In this document: in pieces, positions 8,929 through 15,439 of the stretch
How the letters are laid out: each line of letters opens with the position of its first letter
How positions within the stretch are numbered: the first letter of the stretch is position 1
NCBI GenBank assembly: GCA_019359075.1
Contig: JAHHIB010000047.1
Location: 1-63,589, forward strand
Direction: 5' to 3'
Origin: Kalymmatonema hyalinum WJT4-NPBG1
GTDB lineage: Bacteria; Cyanobacteriota; Cyanobacteriia; Cyanobacteriales; Nostocaceae
Length of the DNA: 63,589 nucleotides
Position numbers and translations under genes: made by a program
Notes under the pieces: generated by a model
What the model was told of the DNA's origin: nothing
What the model saw: the letters and a program-made list of their open reading frames with translations, nothing else
Database searches by the model: none

Positions 8929-10587
8929 ATGGCTAGACTTGATTACTTTGCCCCTGGTGTATATATCGAAGAGATAGACCGGGGTAGCCGACCGATAGAA
9001 GGTGTCAGTACAGCAGTTGCTGGGTTTGTAGGCTTTACAGAAGATATTCGTGACGGGGCTGAACTATTTAAGCCCATGCTAGTAACCAATTGGTCGCAAT
9101 ATCTAAACTACTTTGCCCGTCCCAACTCTAATGGTTTCACTGATTTTAACGCCTATTTGCCATTTGCTGTCTATGGCTACTTTATGAATGGTGGCGGTCG
9201 GTGCTGGATTACAAGTATTGGTACTCAGTTACCAACGCCTAGACCCGCAACTCCAGCACCTACCACCCTACGAATTACCGGTCGAGGTAATCGTCCAACC
9301 CTGAACTTTATACTGCGCCCAGAGCAAGCAGCAGGTGGAGGGATTGATATCTTGATTACTGATAGCGCACCTCGTCCCTTACCTGAGGGTACTGAAGGAG
9401 AAGCCCCACCAAATACAGGTGAATACTTTAAAATCCAACTTCGTCGGGGAGATGAAATTCTTGAAGAATACGATCACTTGACGATGAACCGCGAGCCTGG
9501 TGCCCAAGTAGCAACTTATGCGATCGCGGCATTGAGAAATTCCATGTATGTCACACTAGAAGACATTTCTCAAACTGGACAACCTTTAGCACGCCGTCCG
9601 GGGAACGGTCAGTACGAACTAACACCGCCAATTGTTGCCGCTCCACCTGATAGATTTTCCAGTGATATAGAAGGGGTACGCGATGACCGCACAGGGGTGC
9701 GTGGGATTTTTGAAATTGATGAAATCACGATGTTGGCGTGTCCTGATTTAATGCGGGCTTATGAAGCTCAAGTCATGAACTTGGAGCAAGTCCACGGCAT
9801 TATAGAACTCATGATCAGTATGTGCGAGGGTTCTGCCAGTGGTGATATTCCCAACCCACCTAACCGCATGGTAGTGATTGACCCGCCTCCAGAATTTGCC
9901 AAACCTCAACAAGTGATGGACTGGTTGCAGAATCAATTTAACCGTCGTTCGATGTTTGGTGCCCTTTATTACCCCTGGATCAAAGTTCCTAACCCTCGTG
10001 AAAACGGTAAACCAATTCTTGTGCCTCCTTGCGGTCATGTCATGGGTGTTTGGGCACGCACCGACGAAACACGAGGAGTTTACAAAGCCCCGGCAAATGA
10101 AGTGCCAAGAGGCGTGATTGGTTTAGGCTATGATACTAACTTCCGCGAACAAGAACTCTTGAACCCTGTGGGAATTAACTGCATTCGCAACTTCCCCAAT
10201 CGAGGCATCCGCATCTGGGGAGCAAGAACTCTAGTTGAACCAGATAAAACTGAGTGGCGTTATATCAGCGTCCGCAGGCTGATTAGCTACATCGAAAAAT
10301 CGATTGAATTAGGCACTCAATGGGCAGTTTTTGAACCCAATGATGAAGACCTATGGGCGCGTGTGCGGCGCACGGTCAGTAATTTCCTCGAACGTCTCTG
10401 GCGGGAGGGTGCATTATTTGGGGCGACACCAGAACAAGCATTCTATGTCAAGTGCGATGCGGAATTGAACCCCCCCGAAACGATGATTCTCGGTCGCCTT
10501 TATGTTGAAGTCGGTGTTTGTCCGGTAAGACCTGCAGAGTTTGTTGTCTTCCGGATCAGCCAATGGAATGGCGTTGACGGTGAGTAA
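8929..10587 (+). CDS. CIS contractile sheath protein
   Basis: The 552-residue product starts MARLDYFAPGVYIEEIDRG and continues PIEGVSTAVAGFVGFTE, the standard N-terminus of phage-tail-sheath/Pvc2-4 family proteins. The conserved C-terminal block (ISVRRLISYIEKSIELGTQW, then VRRTVSNFLERLWREGAL and YVEVGVCPVRPAEFVVFRIS) is intact. Sheath subunits polymerise around the tube and contract to drive it. Only one sheath gene is present, unlike the three of Photorhabdus PVC. TTGGAGA lies upstream of the ATG. The N-terminal PGVY and C-terminal strands should form the inter-subunit handshake. Confidence 0.97.
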   Translation: MARLDYFAPGVYIEEIDRGSRPIEGVSTAVAGFVGFTEDIRDGAELFKPMLVTNWSQYLNYFARPNSNGFTDFNAYLPFAVYGYFMNGGGRCWITSIGTQLPTPRPATPAPTTLRITGRGNRPTLNFILRPEQAAGGGIDILITDSAPRPLPEGTEGEAPPNTGEYFKIQLRRGDEILEEYDHLTMNREPGAQVATYAIAALRNSMYVTLEDISQTGQPLARRPGNGQYELTPPIVAAPPDRFSSDIEGVRDDRTGVRGIFEIDEITMLACPDLMRAYEAQVMNLEQVHGIIELMISMCEGSASGDIPNPPNRMVVIDPPPEFAKPQQVMDWLQNQFNRRSMFGALYYPWIKVPNPRENGKPILVPPCGHVMGVWARTDETRGVYKAPANEVPRGVIGLGYDTNFREQELLNPVGINCIRNFPNRGIRIWGARTLVEPDKTEWRYISVRRLISYIEKSIELGTQWAVFEPNDEDLWARVRRTVSNFLERLWREGALFGATPEQAFYVKCDAELNPPETMILGRLYVEVGVCPVRPAEFVVFRISQWNGVDGE

Positions 10588-10635
10588 TCTTTTTGTCCAA
10601 TTTTTCCACTTTATTGATTTATTAGGAGTTTGATC

Positions 10636-11088
10636 GTGGCTGAATTTTTAACTGCTTCTAGGTTTTATTTTGAAGCACAAGGTCTTGAGCAAAAAATCAT
10701 TAAAGAAATTAGTGGTTTAGGCGTTGAATCAACTCCAGCCCAGGAAATTCATGGTTCATCAAAAGGTGGTATTGCCACTCGTCAAGCCACTCCTACGGTT
10801 GCCAAGTTCACTAACATTACCCTCAAGCTAGTTGCCACTAGTAATATTGATCTCTACAGGTGGTTCGAGGATTGCAACAAAAATATGGGTGGTAGGAGTG
10901 ATTGGAGCAGCAAGCGTAAACTTGGTTCCGTATCCGCTTACGATCAGTCCGGTAATATGCAAGCTCGTTGGGAGATTGAAAACTGCTACCCCTGTAAATA
11001 TACAGGTCCTACCTTCACTGCTTCTTCAGGTGATATGGCGACAGAGACTATAGAGTTGGTTCACGAAGGCATTAAACGAGTTCAATGA
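10636..11088 (+). CDS. CIS inner tube protein (gp19 / Pvc1-5 family), copy 1
   Basis: The product (150 residues) reads MAEFLTASRFYFEAQG, then EISGLGVESTP and KFTNITLKLVATSN, and ends with TETIELVHEGIKR, the phage T4 gp19-like tube fold. A TTG at 10630 is in frame but sits one base from the AGGAG at 10624-10628; the GTG at 10636 has normal spacing and gives the conserved MAEF start. It follows the sheath gene directly, as in most CIS loci. It shares the family pattern but little identity with the next tube gene, so the two may form different layers (main tube and baseplate-proximal ring). Confidence 0.93.
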   Translation: MAEFLTASRFYFEAQGLEQKIIKEISGLGVESTPAQEIHGSSKGGIATRQATPTVAKFTNITLKLVATSNIDLYRWFEDCNKNMGGRSDWSSKRKLGSVSAYDQSGNMQARWEIENCYPCKYTGPTFTASSGDMATETIELVHEGIKRVQ

Positions 11089-11092
11089 GGCG

Positions 11093-11122
11093 TTCGGGAC
11101 ACAACGGGCGTTGTGTCCCGAA
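11093..11122 (+). promoter_or_regulatory. Perfect 13-bp hairpin between two tube genes
   Basis: TTCGGGACACAAC (11093-11105) and its exact reverse complement GTTGTGTCCCGAA (11110-11122) are separated by GGGC. It begins a few bases after the first tube stop codon. No run of T follows, so it does not look like an intrinsic terminator. A role in mRNA stability or in setting unequal tube expression would fit. Confidence 0.6.
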
Positions 11123-11178
11123 GAACAACCTGTATTTAAAATCTCGTTAATGATCCTACAAAGTGATAGACATAAACA

Positions 11179-11655
11179 GTGGCTCAATTTGAAATTCTCA
11201 CACCTCATCGCTTCTACTTAGAACTGAAGTTAGATAACTCCAGCGAACCTGTAGATGCAATTTTCCTGGAATGTCAGGGATTTAAACGGACACAGGACGT
11301 GATTGAAATCTGCGAAGTCACTTCTAACAAGTGGGGTGCAGCCAACAAAGGTTTGGCAGTTAGAACCAAGATTCCTGGCAATGTCAAAAGCGGTAATGTG
11401 ACGTTGCGTAGAGGTATGACTATCTCTATGACGTTTTGGAATTGGTTCCAAGCCGTTCAAGACGGCAAGTGGGCTTCTCAACGTAAAAATGCTTCTTTAA
11501 TTATCTATAACCAAGCGGCGCAAGAGCAAGCAAGATTTGACCTCGCTGGTGCTTGGCCCACCAGTTACAAAATTGCTGATGTCAACGCCCGTAGCACTGA
11601 AATAGAAATTGAGGAAGTAGAAGTTGCTTTCGAGGAATTTAAACGTGTCAAGTAA
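11179..11655 (+). CDS. CIS inner tube protein (gp19 / Pvc1-5 family), copy 2
   Basis: The GTG start gives MAQFEILTPHRFYLELKL, followed by IFLECQGFKRTQDVIEICEV and the conserved tube segment NVTLRRGMTISMTFWNWF. It ends VEVAFEEFKRVK. The pattern (E..G...Q.....E, then G.V.L.RG, then A.P....) is that of T4 gp19-like tube proteins used in all CIS. It ends 11 bp before the next gene, which has an AGGAGAATT ribosome site. Confidence 0.93.
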   Translation: MAQFEILTPHRFYLELKLDNSSEPVDAIFLECQGFKRTQDVIEICEVTSNKWGAANKGLAVRTKIPGNVKSGNVTLRRGMTISMTFWNWFQAVQDGKWASQRKNASLIIYNQAAQEQARFDLAGAWPTSYKIADVNARSTEIEIEEVEVAFEEFKRVK

Positions 11656-11666
11656 TTAGGAGAATT

Positions 11667-12011
11667 ATGTTTTCCACAGAGTTTGAAATTACACTGCCTA
11701 AGGGATATCTAGACTCTGATGGCAACCTCCATCGCAAGGGTGTGATGCGATTATCAACGGCAATTGATGAAATAGCACCCCTGCGCGATCCGCGTGTCAA
11801 ATCAAATCCAGCGTATGCCACGATTATTATTTTGTCACGCGTCATTATCCGCTTGGGAGCTTTATCGGAAATAACTCCGGCGATCGTGGAAAACTTTTTT
11901 TCCCAGGATTTAAATTATCTCCAAGACTTTTACCGTCAAATCAATGGCTTGGAGAGCGATACAGTAACAGAAGATACGACAACCTCGTCTGAGCCAATCG
12001 TTAGTCATTAA
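11667..12011 (+). CDS. CIS tail-assembly-chaperone-like protein, copy 1
   Basis: The 114-residue protein (MFSTEFEITLPKGYLDSDG, HRKGVMRLSTAIDEI, ILSRVIIRLGALSEI, LNYLQDFYRQING) follows the pattern of small proteins usually encoded after the tube genes in cyanobacterial and actinobacterial CIS loci, which resemble phage tail-assembly proteins (gpE/gp41 type). Its paralogue follows 22 bp downstream. It has no zinc-binding tail, unlike copy 2. A scaffold role around the tape measure or baseplate is inferred from phage analogy only. Confidence 0.7.
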   Translation: MFSTEFEITLPKGYLDSDGNLHRKGVMRLSTAIDEIAPLRDPRVKSNPAYATIIILSRVIIRLGALSEITPAIVENFFSQDLNYLQDFYRQINGLESDTVTEDTTTSSEPIVSH

Positions 12012-12033
12012 AAAAACTAGAAAATAGCTGTCT

Positions 12034-12414
12034 ATGCGCCGCAAGGATAGTCTGTGTACTGAATTTACCTTCACTCTTCCCAGAGGTTTAATTGATGCCC
12101 AAAACCGAGTGCATCGTCATGGAGTCATGCGTTTAGCCACCGCACTAGATGAAATTTTGGTGCAAAAAGATCCTAAAGTTCAGGAAAACTCTGCTTACGG
12201 GGTTTTAGTGATGCTTTCAAGGGTGATCAATCGCTTAGGCAGTTTGAATCAAGTTAGTGCTGATTTACTTGAGAGACTGGTGTTATCTGATATTTCTTAT
12301 CTTAGGGAATTGTACAATCGGATTAATCAGCAAGGAAATGCATTAATCCCTACTGAATGTCCTCACTGCAATAGCCAATTTTCAGTGAAACTAGAACTGG
12401 CGGGGGAGTCATAA
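12034..12414 (+). CDS. CIS tail-assembly-chaperone-like protein, copy 2, with CxxC tail
   Basis: The 126-residue protein is a clear paralogue of the preceding one (TEFTFTLPRGLIDAQNRVHR, MRLATALDEI, MLSRVINRLGSLNQV, YLRELYNRIN). It adds a C-terminal segment ECPHCNSQFSVKLELAG with one CxxC pair, half of a zinc-ribbon knuckle, which might bind metal as a dimer. Its stop codon overlaps the likely start of the short DUF6760-like gene, so translation is probably coupled. Confidence 0.7.
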   Translation: MRRKDSLCTEFTFTLPRGLIDAQNRVHRHGVMRLATALDEILVQKDPKVQENSAYGVLVMLSRVINRLGSLNQVSADLLERLVLSDISYLRELYNRINQQGNALIPTECPHCNSQFSVKLELAGES

Positions 12415-12560
12415 GCTACCCCTCAGATAGATTATATGAGGAGGTAGCTTTTATTGCTTATCATTTTCATTGGTCACAAGATGATATCTTGAATTTAGAA
12501 CACACTACCCGCCAAAGATGGGTTACAGAAATTAATAAAATTAACGAAAAATTAATATGA
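12411..12560 (+). CDS. Short DUF6760-like CIS protein with apparent non-standard start
   Basis: A 49-codon frame encodes YPSDRLYEEVAFIAYHFHWS, then DDILNLEHTTRQRWVTEINK and INEKLI, a strongly conserved pattern I know as DUF6760 in CIS loci. The frame is closed upstream by TAG at 12372 and contains no ATG, GTG or TTG before the conserved block. The best start is ATA at 12411, overlapping the upstream stop (ATAA) and preceded by GGGGGAG. The TGA stop overlaps the next gene's ATG as ATGA (12557-12560), which supports a real, coupled gene. The codon before ATA is GTC, one base from GTG. ATA initiation, or loss of function, is inference. Confidence 0.7.
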   Translation: MSYPSDRLYEEVAFIAYHFHWSQDDILNLEHTTRQRWVTEINKINEKLI

Positions 12561-14833
12561 AAGTTAAAGTTAGTCATTCACCAACTTTAAGTGAATTCCC
12601 AGAACTTGACCTTTCCTTAGCAAATAAAAAAGGGCGAGAATGGACAGTGGGTCGTTCTCCTGATGCTGATTTAGTTCTAGATAGCCCTGATGTAAGCCGG
12701 CTACACGGAAAGTTCTTTTTTCAGGGAGGGAATTACTACTTCTGTGACTTTGGTAGTAGAAATGGCTCGATACTTAATGGGAAACTTGCAGTAACAAATC
12801 AACCATACATATTGAGAGATGGAGACATTATCCGCATTGGAGATTTCACTCTGATGATGGAAGAAATAATTTCCTTGCCTCAACAAGCAGAGACAGTAGT
12901 TAGAATTATAAATCCTTCGCTGTTTTCTCCTCGGCGCTCAACTGAAAATGCAGACAATGCCAGTGTTGACAATCAAACACCAGAGGTAGTCAGTCTTCCA
13001 GAAAAAGTTAGTAACGAATCTGGTGATTTGAAAACCCCTGTTGCTGAACAATTTTTTCAAACGACTGGCGAAGTAGAAAACCCGGAAATTGTCAATGCTT
13101 CTGCTGATTTGAAAACCCCTGTTGCTGAACAATCTTTTCAAACCACTGGCGAAGTAGAAAACCCGGAAATTGTCAATGCTTCTGCTGATTTGAAAACCCC
13201 TGTTGCTGAACAATCTTTTCAAACCACTGGCGAAGTAGAAAACCCGGAAATTGTCAATGCTTCTGCTGATTTGAAAACCCCTGTTGCTGAACAATCGTTT
13301 CAAACCACTGGCGAAGTAGAAAACCCGGAAATTGTCAATGCTTCTGCTGATTTGAAAACCCCTGTTGCTGAACAATCGTTTCAAACCACTGGCGAAGTAG
13401 AAATTCCGGAAATTGCCAATGCTGCTTCTGTTAAAGTAGAAGAAGTTTCATCGAAAGTGACTGTTATACAGTCTGAGGATACAGCGAACCAGGTTGAGGA
13501 AATATCGAGGCTTGAAAGTACAATCCAGCCTTCTCCTGCTGCAAGCCAAGCCCCGTCCGTTCTTAGCAATGAAGCTACAGATATTGCTAATCAAGCAGAT
13601 GAAGAAGTCAGAGCAGATGTTGGTTCGCAAGCAGCGGAAATTATTACTCCCCCTATTCCAGAAATAGGAGAACACTCAGACTTCACCTATGTTCAACCTC
13701 GCAATATTATTGACCAATTTCCTGATGAAATAACCATACCACAAAGCACCAGTAAGCCAGCAGAGGCAGTCAGCATCTCGGAAGCTGCTAGTGATGAAAA
13801 TGTAGATATTGCTACTCAATTAACTGAAGACAAGGCATCACAACCTGTCAATGCTGTTACTCCAGAAGTAGAAGAGTTATTAAATTATACAATTGTTCAG
13901 CGTCGCGATATTACTGGGCTTTCTGAGGAAAAAACTACAACAAAAAGCACCAGTGACTCAGTGGATGCCGTCAGTGAAGCGCCAGAAGTTGTCAGTTCTG
14001 TTGCCGCACCAGAAAGCAAAACTGAAGCGCCGGAAGTTGTTAGCTCTGTTACCACACCTGAAAGCGAAACTGAAGCGCCGGAAGTTGTTAGTTCTATTAC
14101 CACACCTGAAAGCAAAACTGAAGCGCCGGAAGTTGTTAGTTCTATTACCACACCTGAAAGCAAAACTGAAGCGCCGGAAGTTGTTAGTTCTGTTGCCGCA
14201 CCAGAAAGCCAAGACGTTGCTTTAAATAAAGTGGAATTGGAGACAATAAATGTCTCAACTCAATCAGAAGAACTAGAAGAAGATGAAACTGCATCTGAAG
14301 TAACTACTATTTCTGAATCTCAATCAGTTAGTGAAACTCCTGAGTTAAGCAGTCAAACTATTGAAGAGGTTTCCGAAACAGAGTCACAACAGTTGGATGA
14401 GATTTCCGAAACGAGTGTAAGTGAATATCCCGATCTTAGTCAAAAACGTATAGTACTCATAGCTCACGAAAGTAAGAAATCAGAGCTTGCCGATTTTGTC
14501 GCAGAACATCAGAAGTTTTTCTCGCTGTGCCACACAATTACATGGTCATCTGTGAGTGAACTCTTACATCAAGAAGTGGGTATAACTATCAGCGAACAAA
14601 TAAGCGCAGGAACATCTGGGGGATATCAAACAATAGCTTCATTAGTCAACTCAGGAGATATTTCAGCAGTTATTTTTCTGAAAGATTTTTTACAACCTCA
14701 GCCAGGTCAAGCAAATGAAGATGCAATGTTGAGGCTATGCAATATTAACCAGGTTGTTGTTGCAACTAATGTTGCCACAGCCGAGGCGATCGTGCATTAC
14801 ATTAAACATACATCAGGCAGTAGCAAAAAGTAA
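12557..14833 (+). CDS. FHA domain – repeat linker – degenerate methylglyoxal-synthase-like domain
   Basis: Residues about 25-95 form an FHA phosphothreonine-binding domain (WTVGRSPDADLVL, SRLHGKF, DFGSRNGSILNGK). A 530-residue acidic, Ser/Thr/Glu-rich linker follows, with five 27-residue and five 16-residue tandem repeats. The C-terminus (about 629-755) resembles methylglyoxal synthase: KRIVLIAHESKK aligns with the family's IALVAHD.. start, ISAGTSGGYQTIASLVNSG with SGPMGGDQQ, and VVVATNVATAEAIVHYI with IPVATNVATADFII. The catalytic Asp of GGDQQ is Tyr here and the phosphate-binding TGTTG segment is not conserved, so enzymatic activity is unlikely. Last gene of the plus-strand CIS operon; its end converges on the other FHA gene with a 6-bp gap. 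Confidence 0.8.
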   Translation: MKVKVSHSPTLSEFPELDLSLANKKGREWTVGRSPDADLVLDSPDVSRLHGKFFFQGGNYYFCDFGSRNGSILNGKLAVTNQPYILRDGDIIRIGDFTLMMEEIISLPQQAETVVRIINPSLFSPRRSTENADNASVDNQTPEVVSLPEKVSNESGDLKTPVAEQFFQTTGEVENPEIVNASADLKTPVAEQSFQTTGEVENPEIVNASADLKTPVAEQSFQTTGEVENPEIVNASADLKTPVAEQSFQTTGEVENPEIVNASADLKTPVAEQSFQTTGEVEIPEIANAASVKVEEVSSKVTVIQSEDTANQVEEISRLESTIQPSPAASQAPSVLSNEATDIANQADEEVRADVGSQAAEIITPPIPEIGEHSDFTYVQPRNIIDQFPDEITIPQSTSKPAEAVSISEAASDENVDIATQLTEDKASQPVNAVTPEVEELLNYTIVQRRDITGLSEEKTTTKSTSDSVDAVSEAPEVVSSVAAPESKTEAPEVVSSVTTPESETEAPEVVSSITTPESKTEAPEVVSSITTPESKTEAPEVVSSVAAPESQDVALNKVELETINVSTQSEELEEDETASEVTTISESQSVSETPELSSQTIEEVSETESQQLDEISETSVSEYPDLSQKRIVLIAHESKKSELADFVAEHQKFFSLCHTITWSSVSELLHQEVGITISEQISAGTSGGYQTIASLVNSGDISAVIFLKDFLQPQPGQANEDAMLRLCNINQVVVATNVATAEAIVHYIKHTSGSSKK
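13019..13423 (+). repeat. Five tandem 81-bp repeats in the FHA-MGS linker
   Basis: Five head-to-tail copies of an 81-bp unit encode 27 residues each (core DLKTPVAEQSFQTTGEVENP). The middle three are identical at the protein level and nearly so in DNA. The unit is rich in Thr, Ser and Glu and may provide phosphorylation sites or a spacer. Confidence 0.95.
13973..14212 (+). repeat. Five tandem 48-bp repeats in the FHA-MGS linker
   Basis: Five copies of a 16-residue unit (TEAPEVVSSVTTPESE and variants) follow one another in frame. They form a second, unrelated array in the same linker. Confidence 0.95.
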
Positions 14834-14839
14834 ATTAGA

Positions 14840-15439
14840 TTACATGATGACTACCTGAAAATTAATGAGATTATCCTGACCAAGTTGCAACGAAGCGCCA
14901 TTGAATAGGCGGTATTGGACACCTGGAGTCAGAGGATTACCGTTTAAATAAATACCATTTGTACTCATGTCAACAATCATGTAGGCATTTTGCTGCCAGT
15001 CCCAATAGACTCGTGCATGGCGACGAGAAATTATCCCTTCGTTGGGAATGCCAGTCAGGTCAATTTCTGGTGGAAGGGTCATACTCTGACTACAGCGACC
15101 AATATATCCCGCTTCCCCAGGTAGGCGGTATTCTCTTCCTGAAGCATGAATCAGTTTCAGGAGTGGCAGTCTCGGCGGCGGAGGCGGGGTATAAGAGGGC
15201 GTTGCTGGTACATAAGGACGTGACTGTTCGACCGTAAAATTAGCAGGGTTTTGGTAGTTCGGTTGTTCTACTACTAGTGGCGAAGGCTGAGGGGGAGGCG
15301 GTGGTGGAGTGGGTTGGACTGGCGCAGACGAAACTACATTACCCACAGGTGTGCCACACATAGGGCAGACCCTAGCATTGTTGGGTAAGACGCGGTTAAA
15401 ATAATCACAACTTTGATTAGGGCAGCGATTTGCAGACAT
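14840..15439 (-). CDS. Zinc-ribbon FHA-domain protein
   Basis: The product starts MSANRCPNQSCDYFNR; the frame extends upstream to 15478, but this ATG at 15439 matches the usual start. An N-terminal zinc ribbon (CPNQSC ... CPMCG) is followed by a Pro-rich linker (residues about 40-85). A canonical FHA domain comes next (GYIGRCSQ, ISRRHARVYWD, VDMSTNGIYLNGNPL) and ends near residue 195. It overlaps the 3' end of the pseudokinase gene by 23 bp, so it is translated with it. It is expected to bind phosphothreonine on a partner, perhaps a kinase substrate linked to the CIS. Confidence 0.88.
   Translation of the reverse strand: MSANRCPNQSCDYFNRVLPNNARVCPMCGTPVGNVVSSAPVQPTPPPPPPQPSPLVVEQPNYQNPANFTVEQSRPYVPATPSYTPPPPPRLPLLKLIHASGREYRLPGEAGYIGRCSQSMTLPPEIDLTGIPNEGIISRRHARVYWDWQQNAYMIVDMSTNGIYLNGNPLTPGVQYRLFNGASLQLGQDNLINFQVVIM

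Noticed and set aside
12938-13384. Minus-strand repeated frame (KRLFSNRGFQISRSIDNF)
   Set aside because: Antisense of the FHA-MGS repeats; codon pattern and domain evidence support the plus strand.
12557-14833. C-terminal domain as an active methylglyoxal synthase
   Set aside because: The catalytic Asp of the GGDQQ motif is Tyr and the phosphate-binding TGTTG segment is absent, so only the fold is claimed.
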